A stretch of 32,098 nt of DNA from Streptomyces chilikensis (GCF_001642695.1 NZ_LWCC02000005.1:3035456-3067553), one strand, 5' to 3'. Positions 1 through 8,132 are shown, counted from the first letter of the stretch. The notes: generated by a model not told the origin, from the letters alone. Numbers and translations: made by a program.

Positions 1-795
1 GCACGCGTGCCGGACCTGGCGGCGACCGGGCCGCAGGGCCGCGCCGGCCGTACCGCGCTCGCGCTGCGCGAGGCCGCCGCCGCGGCCGCCGCGGACGGCG
101 CGTGGACGCTCCTGGACCACCCCATGCTCGCCCTGGAGGTGGCCGGCACGCCCGCCTTCCTGGAGCCGGACGCGGTGGTGGTCCACCCGGACGGCACCTG
201 GACGGTCGTGGAGATCAAGTCGTTCCCGCTGCTGGACGGTTCCGCCGACGCCGCGAAGGTGGGCGCGGCGGCCCGCCAGGCCGCGGTGTACGTGCTGGCG
301 CTGGAGGACGTGGCGGCGCGTCTGGACCCCTCGCCGCAGGTGCGGCACCGGATCCTGCTGGTCTGCCCGAAGGACTTCTCCAACCTGCCGACCGCCTCCG
401 CGGTGGACGTCCGCAAGCAGCGTGCGGTGACGGCGCGGCAGTTGGGCCGGCTGACCCGGGTGGAGGAGATAGCGGCGGCCCTGGCCCCGGGCGCCTGCTT
501 CTCCCCGGAGCTGCCGGCCCGGCGGCTGGCCGAGACGGTCGAGTCGGTGCGCGCCGTGTACACCCCGGAGTGCCTGGCCACCTGCGAGCTGGCCTTCCAC
601 TGCCGTTCCCGGGCCCGCGAGGACGGCGCGGTGACGGTGCTGGGCCGCTCCGCGCGGGCCGAGCTGGGCGAACTGTCGGGCGTGGAGGCGGTGTTGGCGG
701 CGGCCCACGGCGAGGCGGGTGACGCCGCCGACCCGGCGGTGGCCGCGCTGCGGCGCGCGGCCCGGCTGCGGGAGGAGGCGCTGGCATGTCGCTGA
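1..795 (+). CDS. PD-(D/E)XK (Cas4/AddB/RecB-like) nuclease, 5' end outside window
   Basis: The reading frame is open to the left edge; the first in-window start is GTG at 7, but no ribosome site can be judged, so the N-terminus is probably missing. The visible 262 residues show the nuclease core: PDAVVV (aspartate) followed by VVEIKS (E-x-K) near residues 54-72, then a helix rich in Ala and Gln. Near the C-terminus CLATCELAFHC gives C-x3-C-x5-C, resembling the Fe-S cysteine cluster of Cas4, AddB and Dna2 nucleases (usually C-x2-C-x5-C, with a fourth Cys elsewhere; other Cys here lie in LLVCPK and GACFSP). By family it would cut or resect DNA ends. It overlaps the next gene by 10 nt, so the two are probably translationally coupled. 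The nuclease fold is well supported; the Fe-S cluster and biological role are inference. Confidence 0.75.
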   Translation, partial: ARVPDLAATGPQGRAGRTALALREAAAAAAADGAWTLLDHPMLALEVAGTPAFLEPDAVVVHPDGTWTVVEIKSFPLLDGSADAAKVGAAARQAAVYVLALEDVAARLDPSPQVRHRILLVCPKDFSNLPTASAVDVRKQRAVTARQLGRLTRVEEIAAALAPGACFSPELPARRLAETVESVRAVYTPECLATCELAFHCRSRAREDGAVTVLGRSARAELGELSGVEAVLAAAHGEAGDAADPAVAALRRAARLREEALACR

Positions 796-2414
796 TCACG
801 ACCCTGGCCCGGCTGGAGGCGATCCGCGCGGGCCGCGCCCAGCCCGCCGCCACGGTCCGGCACCGGCACCTGTCGGAGCGTCCGATGGTGTTCGTGCCGC
901 TGACGACGGCCGGCGAGGCGGGCGCCCCGCTGGGCGCGCTGGTCGGGTGCGACCGGGACGAGCCGCGCCTGCTGGTGGTGCCCCAGCCCCGGGACCGCGA
1001 CCTGCGGTCGGCCTTCCTGGCGGAACTGGCCGACGTCGTGCTGCCGTACGTCGAGTCGTTCGCGGACGACGTCGAGCTGGTGGAGGGCAAGGAGGCCGAC
1101 CCGGAGACGGGCCGGCAGGTGAAGGTGGAGCGGGAACTGTGCGCCGACGCCCCGCAGTTGATCGTGCCGAGCCGGGCGGGCGTGGAGTTCGTGCGGCTGC
1201 TGGGCCGGTCGACGCGGTTCCGCCGGACCGTCGAGCAGGACCCGGAGACGGCGTATCCCGCGCCGCCGCGGGTGCCGCTGCTGGGGCGCTGGTTCACCCA
1301 CTTCGGCGAGCGGTCCCGGGTGCCGGGGGCGTCGCTGCTGCTCGCGATGACCGATCTGCTCTCGCGGCACTGGGCGACCGGGCAGTCCAGCCTGGAGGAC
1401 CAGCACCTGGGCGCCCTGCTGGCGTGGATCGATCCGCCGCAGGACGAGGGGCTGACCGGCGCCGAGGCGGCCCTCCGGGCCGAGCTGGGGCGGGACCCGG
1501 AGGGGCAGTTGCTCTGCCCGCCGGCGGGCCCGGCCACCGACCCGGCGTTCGACAACCGCCTGCTGGCCCCCGCGATCGAGCGCTACGACCGGGCGCGTTC
1601 CGCGCTGGCGGCGGCCGAGGACGGCGTGGCCGCCGACGCGCTGCTGGCGAACCTGACGGCCGCCGAGCGGGAGATCGGCGACCTGGTCCGCTCCCGGACG
1701 CTGCCGACCTGGGAGAACGTCTGGCGCGGCCTGGACCTGCTGCGCGCGCTGCCCGAGGCGGCGCGCGTGCCGGACCGCTGGACGGGCGACCGCTGGTCCT
1801 TCACCGCGCACCGGGACCGGGTGGCCTCCGGCGAGCCGCCGCAGCCGCGGATCGACGACGCGGTGACGGCCGCCCAGAAACTGGCCCGCCGGGAGAAGGA
1901 GCAGGCGAAGCTGGACGCCCAGGAGGCGCTGGACGATCCGCTGGTGCTGGCGGCGCGGCGGCTCACCGGGGAGGCCTTCGTCGGCGAGGTCGTCGACGTG
2001 ACCATGACGTACACGGAGACCAGGCGTCCCAGCCCCCGCCCGCTGATCACGGTGCGCACCGAGGACCGGCCCCACCTCGGGGAGAAGGCGAAGGTCTACC
2101 GCTCCCTGGACGGCAAGCCGCAGACGGCGCAGTTCGTCGGGGCCGAGGAGGAGGACGGCGGTGCGGCTGCCGGGGACGGCCCGCTGCTGGTCGTCCTGCG
2201 GATCGTCGACAAGATGGGCCGCGGCAGGGAACCGGCGCTCGGCTCGGTGCCGGAGAAGGGCGACCGGGTCTGCTTCACGCTCTTCGAGCACGAACCGCGC
2301 GGCGGCCCCAAGCTGCCCGACCCGGAGAACACCCCGTGGACGCACGGCGGGCCGCCCACCGACCCGGTGCCGCTGCCCGCCGCCGATCCCGTCACCGAGG
2401 AGGACCTGCTGTGA
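786..2414 (+). CDS. Unknown protein, middle subunit of nuclease-helicase operon
   Basis: This 542-aa protein belongs to no family I recognise. It starts with ATG inside the end of the nuclease gene and its TGA overlaps the GTG of the helicase (GTGA), so all three genes look translationally coupled. There is no signal peptide or membrane segment. The middle is helical with a charged, probably coiled stretch (AQKLARREKEQAKLDAQEAL, about residues 360-380). The C-terminal third alternates short beta strands (GEVVDVTMTYTE, PLITVRTED, GPLLVVLRIVDK, GDRVCFTLFEHE) and could form a small beta-barrel, ending in a Pro-rich acidic tail. UPF1/Dna2-type SF1 helicases carry a stalk and beta-barrel before or within their motor; the neighbouring helicase is short, so this protein may supply those parts in trans. 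That role is inference. Confidence 0.72.
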   Translation: MSLITTLARLEAIRAGRAQPAATVRHRHLSERPMVFVPLTTAGEAGAPLGALVGCDRDEPRLLVVPQPRDRDLRSAFLAELADVVLPYVESFADDVELVEGKEADPETGRQVKVERELCADAPQLIVPSRAGVEFVRLLGRSTRFRRTVEQDPETAYPAPPRVPLLGRWFTHFGERSRVPGASLLLAMTDLLSRHWATGQSSLEDQHLGALLAWIDPPQDEGLTGAEAALRAELGRDPEGQLLCPPAGPATDPAFDNRLLAPAIERYDRARSALAAAEDGVAADALLANLTAAEREIGDLVRSRTLPTWENVWRGLDLLRALPEAARVPDRWTGDRWSFTAHRDRVASGEPPQPRIDDAVTAAQKLARREKEQAKLDAQEALDDPLVLAARRLTGEAFVGEVVDVTMTYTETRRPSPRPLITVRTEDRPHLGEKAKVYRSLDGKPQTAQFVGAEEEDGGAAAGDGPLLVVLRIVDKMGRGREPALGSVPEKGDRVCFTLFEHEPRGGPKLPDPENTPWTHGGPPTDPVPLPAADPVTEEDLL

Positions 2415-3769
2415 TCACGTCCGTCGGGGCCGCCGGCGCCGCCTTCGACCCCGGTGCGGCGGCCGCGGGGGTCACCGAGCGGATCCTGCGCGACACGATG
2501 TCCGGCGCGCACCGCGGCGTGGTGGTGGACTCCCCGCCCGGCGCGGGCAAGTCCACGCTGGTGGTGCGGGCCGCGCTGGAGCTGGCCGACGCGGGCCGTC
2601 CGCTGATGGTCGTCGCGCAGACCAACGCGCAGGTGGACGACCTGGTGCTGCGGCTGCACGAGAAGCGGCCCGACCTGCCGGTGGGCCGGCTGCACAGCAG
2701 TGACGCGGACGCCTACGACAAGGCGCTGGAGGACCTGGACAACGTCCTGCTCTCCGACAAGGTGCCCGCGCTGGCCGGGCTGCCGGTGGTGATCTCCACG
2801 GCCGCCAAGTGGGGCCACGTGAAGCCGTCCGACGCGCACTGGGAGCAGGCGATCGTCGACGAGGCGTACCAGATGCGCTCCGACGCGCTGCTGACGGTGG
2901 CCGGCCTGTTCGACCGGGCGCTGTTCGTGGGCGACCCCGGTCAGCTGGACCCGTTCTCGGTGGTGGGCGCGGAGCAGTGGGCGGGGCTGTCCTACGACCC
3001 GTCCGCCTCGGCGGTCACCACGCTGCTGGCGCACAACCCGGGGCTGCCGCAGCACCGGCTGCCGGTGTCCTGGCGGCTCCCCGCCTCGGCGGCGCCGCTG
3101 GTCTCCGACGCGTTCTACCCGTACACGCCCTTCCGCGCGGGCACCGGACCCGACGACCGGCGGCTGTCGTTCGGCGTGCCGTCGGACGGGTCGGGGCCGG
3201 ACCGGGTGATCGACGAGGCGGCGGCCTCCGGGTGGGGGCTGCTGGAGCTGCCGCACCGCCTGACGCCGCGCACCGACCCGGAGGCGGTGCGGGCGGTGGC
3301 GGCGGTGGTGCGGCGGCTGCTGGACCGGGGCGGGGCGGCGGTGTCGGAGCGGTCACCCGGTCCGGTGCCGCTGACCGCCGACCGGGTGGCGGTCGGCACG
3401 GCCCACCGGGACCAGGCGGCGGCGGTGCGGGCCGCGCTGGCCGAGCTGGGGGTGCGGGACGTGGTCGTCGACACCGCGAACCGGCTGCAGGGGCGGGAGT
3501 ACGACGTGACGGTGGTGCTCCATCCGCTGTCCGGGCGGCCGGACGCGACGGCGTTCCACCTGGAGACGGGGCGGTTGTGCGTGCTGGCGTCGCGGCACCG
3601 GCACGCCTGCATCGTGGTCTGCCGTGCGGGGGTGGCCGAGCTCCTCGACGAGCACCCCTCCACCGAGCCGGTGCAGCTCGGGGTCACCGTCAAGTTCCCC
3701 GACGGCTGGGAAGCCAACCACGCCGTCCTCTCCCACCTCTCCGAGCACCGCGTCCGCTGGCAGCCCTGA
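2411..3769 (+). CDS. SF1 (UPF1/Dna2-like) helicase ATPase
   Basis: GTG at 2411 overlaps the previous stop by 4 nt and gives 452 aa. The superfamily-1 motifs appear in order: Walker A SPPGAGKST (41-49), motif Ia VAQTNAQVDDL (68-78), motif II AIVDEAYQM with DEAY in place of DEAD/DEAA (about 148-155), motif III VGDPGQLDP (173-181), motif IV region PVSWRLPASAAPLV (218-231), motif V TANRLQGREYDVTVV (355-369) and motif VI LASRHRHACIVV (392-403). This is the arrangement of the UPF1/DNA2/NAM7 branch, but the protein is short and seems to lack the usual large insertions. It should be an ATP-driven DNA or RNA helicase or translocase working with the upstream nuclease and the unknown middle protein. A longer in-frame extension upstream exists but would overlap the whole middle gene and is rejected. 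Confidence 0.85.
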   Translation: MITSVGAAGAAFDPGAAAAGVTERILRDTMSGAHRGVVVDSPPGAGKSTLVVRAALELADAGRPLMVVAQTNAQVDDLVLRLHEKRPDLPVGRLHSSDADAYDKALEDLDNVLLSDKVPALAGLPVVISTAAKWGHVKPSDAHWEQAIVDEAYQMRSDALLTVAGLFDRALFVGDPGQLDPFSVVGAEQWAGLSYDPSASAVTTLLAHNPGLPQHRLPVSWRLPASAAPLVSDAFYPYTPFRAGTGPDDRRLSFGVPSDGSGPDRVIDEAAASGWGLLELPHRLTPRTDPEAVRAVAAVVRRLLDRGGAAVSERSPGPVPLTADRVAVGTAHRDQAAAVRAALAELGVRDVVVDTANRLQGREYDVTVVLHPLSGRPDATAFHLETGRLCVLASRHRHACIVVCRAGVAELLDEHPSTEPVQLGVTVKFPDGWEANHAVLSHLSEHRVRWQP

Positions 3770-3805
3770 CCCCGCCCGCCCGTTCCACCGCCGTTCCGCG
3801 GGGAC

Positions 3806-3832
3806 ACGCCCGCCGCCGCGTGCGGCGGGCGT
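3806..3832. terminator. Bidirectional hairpin between convergent genes
   Basis: Perfect 11-bp stem (arms 3806-3816 and 3822-3832) with a 5-nt loop, in the 62-nt gap between the helicase stop and the stop codon of the convergent cyclic-di-GMP gene. It has no T-tract, which is common in Streptomyces. Confidence 0.6.
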
Positions 3833-5718
3833 CACAGGAGGGCCGCGTTCTCCGTGAGGAGGGTGGTGATGCGGTCGGGGGGGACGGGGCGGCTGTAGAG
3901 CCAGCCCTGGCCCGTGTCGCAGCCGATGCGCCGCAGCCGCGCCGCCTGCGCCGCGGTCTCGACGCCCTCCGCGGTCACGCTGAGCCCCAGCCGGTGCGCG
4001 AGCTGCACCATCGCCTCGACGATCACCTCGTCCGCCGCGTTGGGCGCGGCCCGGCCGCCGTCACCCGGGACCCCGGTCCCGGTCCCGGGGCCCGCCCCGG
4101 CCCCGTCCTCGTACTGGAACCCCCGGACGAACGACCCGTCGAGCTTCAGCACCGACACCGGCAGCCGGCTGAGGTACGCCAGGTTGGAGTACCCCGTGCC
4201 GAAGTCGTCGATGGCGATCCGCACCCCCATGTCGCTGAGCGCCTGCAGCGCCTTGATCGGCCGCCCCGCCGACCCCATCAGCGCCGACTCCGTGAGTTCG
4301 AGCTGCAGCAGCTCGGGGGCGAGTCCGGTCTCCGCGAGGATCCGGGCCACGTCCGCCACCAGGTCGGAGTCCCAGACCTGCCGCACCGCGACGTTCACGC
4401 TGACGAACAGCGGCGGCTCCCCGGGCCGGTCCAGCTGCCAGCGCCGCGCCTGCCGGCAGGCGGTCCGCAGGATCCACCGCCCCAGCGGCACGATGGAGCC
4501 GTCCTCCTCGGCCAGCCCCACGAACCGGTTCGGGGACAGCATCCCGAACTGGGGGTGGTCCCACCGGACCAGCGCCTCGACCCCCCGCACCTGCCCGTCG
4601 GACATGCCGACCAGCGGCTGGTACTGGAGGACGAACTCCTCCCGCTCGATCCCCGGCCGCAGCGTGGAGACCAGTGCCTGCCGGGTCATCCGGTGCGCGT
4701 TGCGCTCCGGGTCGAAGAGGGTCCAGCGCGACTTCCCGTCGGCCTTCGCCCAGTACAGCGTGGTGTCCGCGGCCTGCATCAGCCCGGTGGCGGTGGTCCC
4801 CTCCGCGTGCCGCTCGACGACGCCGATGGAGGCGGAGACGGAGAGCCGCTGCCCGGAGAGGTCGAACGGCGCCTGGAGCGCCGTGAGGACCGCTTCGGCG
4901 AGGTCGGCGACCTGCTCGGTGCCGGTGGAGTTCTCCACCAGCAGCGCGAACTCGTCGCCGCCGAGCCGGGCGACCAGCGGTGCGCCCGTCCGGTTGAACC
5001 CGGCCTCGTCGGCGCAGCGGGTGAGACGTTCCGCCACGGCGGCCAGCAGCCGGTCGCCGACCCGGTGGCCGAGGGTGTCGTTGATCGCCTTGAACCCGTC
5101 GAGGTCCAGGTAGCAGAGCCCGACCCGGCCGGTGCCGGCGTCGGTGGTCAGGGCGGTCTCCAGCGCGTTGGTCAGCCGCTCGAAGAACAGGCTGCGGTTG
5201 GGCAGGCGGGTGACCGGGTCGTGCATCTGGAGGTGGCGCAGCCGGGCCTGGAGTTCGCGGCGGGCGGAGATGTCGGCGACCGAGAGCAGGACGCCCTGGT
5301 CGCCGCCGGTCAGCGGCGTCACCGTGACCTGCGCCCACAGGGAGTGCCCGTCGGGGTGCTTGAGCCGGCGGGTGCACCGCAGCACCGCCTGGCGGCCCCT
5401 CAGCACCTCGCGGTACGCCTGCCAGGTGCGCGGGTCGGCGGCCAGGTCGACCAGGTCGGCGGCGACCCTCCCGGCCAGCGCGTCCGCGCGGGTCTCGCCG
5501 AGCAGCCGGGCCAGCGTGGCGTTGGCGCCGACCACCAGCCCGTCCGGGGCGACCACCGCCATGGCCAGCGGTGCGGCCGTGAAGGCGGACCGGTAGGCGG
5601 GGGCGAGCGCCGGCAGCCCCTCGCCGCCCGGCGCGGGCGAGGGCCCCGCGCCACGCTCCGTGACGGTCTGGCCCATGCGGTCCGGAGCCGGAGCCGGACC
5701 TTCGGACGTTCCGCTCAC
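3832..5718 (-). CDS. cdgA: PAS-GGDEF-EAL cyclic-di-GMP synthase/phosphodiesterase (CdgA-like)
   Basis: This 628-aa cytosolic protein has a Pro-rich N-terminus, a PAS domain (about 45-155), GGDEF (about 165-325) and EAL (about 355-620). The diguanylate cyclase signature GGDEF is intact at 253-257. The inhibitory RxxD site expected five residues before it is absent (TGAP instead). EAL residues look complete: EAL 381-383, SVN 440-442, LTES 475-478, IDDFGTG 503-509, K525, AEGVET 583-588 and QGW 604-606. A Gly/Pro-rich insertion of about 25 residues (537-562) interrupts the EAL barrel after K525. The GTG start has GGGAG 6 nt upstream. Domain order and nearby adpA/orn/ceb genes resemble S. coelicolor CdgA, a BldD target; the symbol rests on that likeness. 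It could make, degrade, or switch between both activities. Confidence 0.88.
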   Translation of the reverse strand: MSGTSEGPAPAPDRMGQTVTERGAGPSPAPGGEGLPALAPAYRSAFTAAPLAMAVVAPDGLVVGANATLARLLGETRADALAGRVAADLVDLAADPRTWQAYREVLRGRQAVLRCTRRLKHPDGHSLWAQVTVTPLTGGDQGVLLSVADISARRELQARLRHLQMHDPVTRLPNRSLFFERLTNALETALTTDAGTGRVGLCYLDLDGFKAINDTLGHRVGDRLLAAVAERLTRCADEAGFNRTGAPLVARLGGDEFALLVENSTGTEQVADLAEAVLTALQAPFDLSGQRLSVSASIGVVERHAEGTTATGLMQAADTTLYWAKADGKSRWTLFDPERNAHRMTRQALVSTLRPGIEREEFVLQYQPLVGMSDGQVRGVEALVRWDHPQFGMLSPNRFVGLAEEDGSIVPLGRWILRTACRQARRWQLDRPGEPPLFVSVNVAVRQVWDSDLVADVARILAETGLAPELLQLELTESALMGSAGRPIKALQALSDMGVRIAIDDFGTGYSNLAYLSRLPVSVLKLDGSFVRGFQYEDGAGAGPGTGTGVPGDGGRAAPNAADEVIVEAMVQLAHRLGLSVTAEGVETAAQAARLRRIGCDTGQGWLYSRPVPPDRITTLLTENAALL

Positions 5719-5789
5719 CGCTTGCTCCCGCAGTGCACTCGATCTTCGTATGGGTGGTCCGGGTCAGGAAGAGCCAGGAAAGTGTGCCG

Positions 5790-5818
5790 ATCATAGAGGC
5801 ACCCCCCAGGCCCTTCCA
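5790..5818 (-). promoter_or_regulatory. Candidate promoter of the cyclic-di-GMP gene
   Basis: On the minus strand a good -10 (TATGAT, 5790-5795) lies 17 nt from a weak -35 (TGGAAG, 5813-5818), about 70 nt before the GTG start. A small 8-bp hairpin (5835-5853) lies just upstream. The -10 is convincing, the -35 is not. Confidence 0.35.
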
Positions 5819-5868
5819 GCCGTTCGTTTCCGCACCGGGGCGAACCGCCCCGGCGACAGATCGCCTGC

Positions 5869-5882
5869 GTCCATAAATGGAC
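5869..5882. promoter_or_regulatory. Inverted repeat GTCCAT-AA-ATGGAC
   Basis: Perfect 6-bp arms with a 2-nt AT spacer, in the 345-nt divergent gap (5719-6063) between the cyclic-di-GMP gene and the metalloprotease. It is AT-richer than its surroundings and could be an operator; no matching regulator is known to me. Confidence 0.3.
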
Positions 5883-5907
5883 ACGTCGCTTCGTCAGCCG
5901 ATCAGTT

Positions 5908-5922
5908 GTGACGTTCCGTGAC
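5908..5922. promoter_or_regulatory. BldD-box-like site GTGACGTTCCGTGAC
   Basis: The 15-mer fits the outer half-sites of the BldD box (TnAC-N5-GTnA) exactly: TGAC, 5 nt, GTGA. The central triplet (TTC) departs from the C(A/T)G usually seen. It lies about 190 nt upstream of the cyclic-di-GMP gene and 142 nt upstream of the metalloprotease start. S. coelicolor cdgA is a known BldD target, which supports the match; which of the two divergent genes it controls here cannot be told from sequence. Confidence 0.55.
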
Positions 5923-6063
5923 CGAAGCTCCGTTCGAGTCCCGGCCGGGGTGCCGGTGTGCGCAGGTCGCCGCTCACCCTTCCGGGCCAGACGAACAGGG
6001 CATCTCTGAACACCATCACACAGTCTGGGTGCGGTGTCCCGGAAATCGCGCCCGGAGGTAGAC

Positions 6064-7503
6064 GTGCCGTGTCCCCTCCCCTTCGCCAAGGGGTTCCGCC
6101 GCCGTCCGGGCATGCGGACCACGGCGGCCGTGGCCACCACCCTGTCCGCCCTCGCCGCGACCTCCATCGTCGCCCACCCCTCCGCCGCCGGAACCGGCCT
6201 GGAACCCTGCGCGCTGGAGCGCACCTCGGCCCACCACTCCGAAGGGCTGGACACCTGGAACGCCCACTACCCGCGGCCCACGCGGCCCCTCGACGCGGTG
6301 ATGGTGTTTCTTTCCTTCCCAGACTCGGACCCGCTCACCACTCCCCGGCAGTTGGTGGCCGACCATTTTCCGCTCACCAGCCGGTACTTCGAGCGGGCCT
6401 CCTACGGCCGGTTCACGGTCCGCCCGCACCCGGAGCACACCTGGCTGCGGATGCCGCGCGCGTCCACGGAGTACGCCATGGAACGCGACTGGAGCGCCCC
6501 CCGGCGCGCCGCGTACCTGCGTGACGCGCTCTCCGTCGCCGACCCGGTGGTCGACTTCTCGAAGTACGACATCGTGTACCTGGTCGCCGACCCGGACGCG
6601 CCGGGCGTGAACGCGGACGCCACCAAGGTCGTCAACCTCTCCACCCCCCTGCGGGCCGACGGCACGGACCTGCGGCGGGTGGTCACCGTCTTCGAGCAGC
6701 ACCCTCCGGACCGGCTGGTGCTGGCCCACGAGACCGGCCACGTGCTGGACCTGCCCGACCTGTACAACCGGCCGTCGGACGGCAAGGGCGACTGGGACAC
6801 CCACGTGGGCGACTGGGACCTCATGGGCAGCCAGTTCGGCCTGGCCCCGGACCTGCTCGGCTGGCACAAGTGGAAGCTGGGCTGGCTCGACGCCGACCAG
6901 ATCACGTGCGTGCGGGGCGCCACCCGGCTCACCCTGGAGCCGCTGGGGGTGGGCGACGGGACCGGCGCGGACGCGGCGGACCCGGTGGATCCCGCCGCCG
7001 GGGCGGAGAACGGGCTGCCGGGACGGCGGCCGCAGGAGGCCGGCGCGTTCGGCGCGGAGGCCTTCGGGGCGTCCGGGGCCGGCGCGGCCGTGCCGTACTT
7101 CGGTCTGGGCGGCGGCACCAAGCTGGCGGTGGTGCGGACCGGGCCGGACAGCGTGCTGGCCTTCGAGGCGCGCGGTCCCGTCGGAAACGACGTCACGACC
7201 TGCACGGAAGGCGTGCTGGTGTACCGGGTGAACGGCGGCACCGCCTCCGGGAAGGGCCCCGTGGAGGTGGTGGACTCCCACCCCGGGACCTCGGCCTGCC
7301 CCGACAGCTCGGTGTACCCGCCGCTGGCCGACGCGCCGGTGGCGGCCGGGGAGAGCTTCACCGTGGCGGACGAGGGCGTCCGGGTGCGGGTGGAGGGGCG
7401 CACGGCGTCGGGGGCGTGGACGGTGCAGATCACGCCGACGCGGGCCGGGACGGTCACCCCGGCAGGTCCGGAAACGCCGGAGGCCCGGTCCACGTTTCCG
7501 TGA
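6064..7503 (+). CDS. Secreted M6-type (immune inhibitor A-like) metalloprotease
   Basis: GTG at 6064 is preferred over GTG 6034 because GGAGG lies 5 nt before it and the product (479 aa) then begins with a signal peptide: basic FRRRPGMR, hydrophobic AAVATTLSALAATSIVA, and likely cleavage after HPSAAG. The zinc site is HETGHVLDLPDLYN (H222, E223, H226), followed by GDWDLMG and LLGWHKWKLGWL, all typical of M6 peptidases. A Gly/Ala-rich low-complexity stretch lies around residues 295-345, then a beta-rich C-terminal part. It should be exported and degrade extracellular protein. It is divergent from the cyclic-di-GMP gene and convergent with tRNA-Lys, and its stop codon lies inside a terminator hairpin. 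Confidence 0.85.
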   Translation: MPCPLPFAKGFRRRPGMRTTAAVATTLSALAATSIVAHPSAAGTGLEPCALERTSAHHSEGLDTWNAHYPRPTRPLDAVMVFLSFPDSDPLTTPRQLVADHFPLTSRYFERASYGRFTVRPHPEHTWLRMPRASTEYAMERDWSAPRRAAYLRDALSVADPVVDFSKYDIVYLVADPDAPGVNADATKVVNLSTPLRADGTDLRRVVTVFEQHPPDRLVLAHETGHVLDLPDLYNRPSDGKGDWDTHVGDWDLMGSQFGLAPDLLGWHKWKLGWLDADQITCVRGATRLTLEPLGVGDGTGADAADPVDPAAGAENGLPGRRPQEAGAFGAEAFGASGAGAAVPYFGLGGGTKLAVVRTGPDSVLAFEARGPVGNDVTTCTEGVLVYRVNGGTASGKGPVEVVDSHPGTSACPDSSVYPPLADAPVAAGESFTVADEGVRVRVEGRTASGAWTVQITPTRAGTVTPAGPETPEARSTFP

Positions 7504-7516
7504 ACCGGGCCTCCGG
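7477..7516. terminator. Bidirectional terminator spanning the protease stop codon
   Basis: Perfect 13-bp stem (arms 7477-7489 and 7504-7516) with a 14-nt loop. The left arm and loop encode the last residues of the metalloprotease and its stop codon. The right arm ends 6 nt from the 3' end of the convergent tRNA-Lys, so one hairpin can serve both transcripts. Confidence 0.7.
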
Positions 7517-7522
7517 TGTCGG

Positions 7523-7596
7523 TGCGCCGCCAGGGACTCGAACCCCGGACCCGCTGATTAAGAGTCAGCTGCTCTAACCAACTGAGCTAGCGGCGC
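7523..7596 (-). tRNA. tRNA-Lys (anticodon CTT)
   Basis: The 74-nt cloverleaf on the minus strand has a 7-bp acceptor GCGCCGC/GCGGCGC, a D-arm GCTCAGTTGGTTAGAGC, an anticodon stem GCTGA/TCAGC with loop CTCTTAA (CTT), and T-loop TTCGAGT. CCA is not encoded. It is base-for-base identical to the copy at 14399-14472, which lies in opposite orientation. Confidence 0.95.
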
Positions 7597-7660
7597 CTGC
7601 TGACGTCGTAGACATTAGCACCCCGGTCGGCGTGACGAGAAATCGATAGTGCCGACGGGG

Positions 7661-8047
7661 TCACGCCGGGCCCGGTGAGCCGCGGTGACCAGCCGGGCCG
7701 GGGGCGTCCTCGACGCCGCGGAGCAGGTCACGGCCGAATTCGACCATCTTCACCGCGTAGTCCTCGGTCCAGTCCGCGCGGGCCGCGATGTCGGCGGCGG
7801 AGAGCCGGTCGAAACGGCGCGGGTCGGCGAGCTGGGCGGCGGCCATCGCCTGGTACTCGACGGCGCGGTCGGCCGCCGCGCGGAACGCGAGGGTGAGTTC
7901 CGTCGCACGGGAGAGCAGCGCCCCGGGGTCCTCGATCGACTCCAGGTCGAAGAAGTGCTCGGGGTCGGCGGCGGCCGCCGCCGGCTCGAAGAGCAGGGGC
8001 GCGGGGCGTAGCCGCGGGGTGTGCTGTCGCGGCGTGTGCTCCGCCAT
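7661..8047 (-). CDS. Hypothetical protein, 128 aa
   Basis: I do not recognise this protein. It begins MAEHTPRQHTPRLRP and reads LESIEDPGALLSRATELT, then a mostly helical region with LADPRRFDRLSAADIAARADW and VKMVEFGRDLLRGV. There is no signal peptide, membrane segment or metal motif, and the tail is Pro/Gly-rich. ATG at 8047 is chosen because GGAG lies 6 nt upstream; ATG at 8089 (142 aa) with GGGA is a reasonable alternative. A long minus-strand frame extending to 8725 in this phase is only the shadow of the oxidoreductase gene. The gene is bounded by tRNA-Lys downstream and a very strong hairpin upstream, so it is probably a separate transcription unit. Confidence 0.65.
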   Translation of the reverse strand: MAEHTPRQHTPRLRPAPLLFEPAAAAADPEHFFDLESIEDPGALLSRATELTLAFRAAADRAVEYQAMAAAQLADPRRFDRLSAADIAARADWTEDYAVKMVEFGRDLLRGVEDAPGPAGHRGSPGPA

Positions 8048-8132
8048 GCGGGTCTCCGTTTCCTCGCCTGTGTTCTCGTCCACCGCCATCCATTGTCCCG
8101 CCCCCCGCAACCCCCGCCTTTGGCCTCGACTT

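Noticed and set aside
2809-5796. Very long plus-strand open frame
   Set aside because: It is Arg/Gly/Pro-rich, runs against the cyclic-di-GMP gene and across the end of the helicase, and has no domain. It is a high-GC shadow frame, as are the long plus frames near 15720-19010 and 18988-21270.
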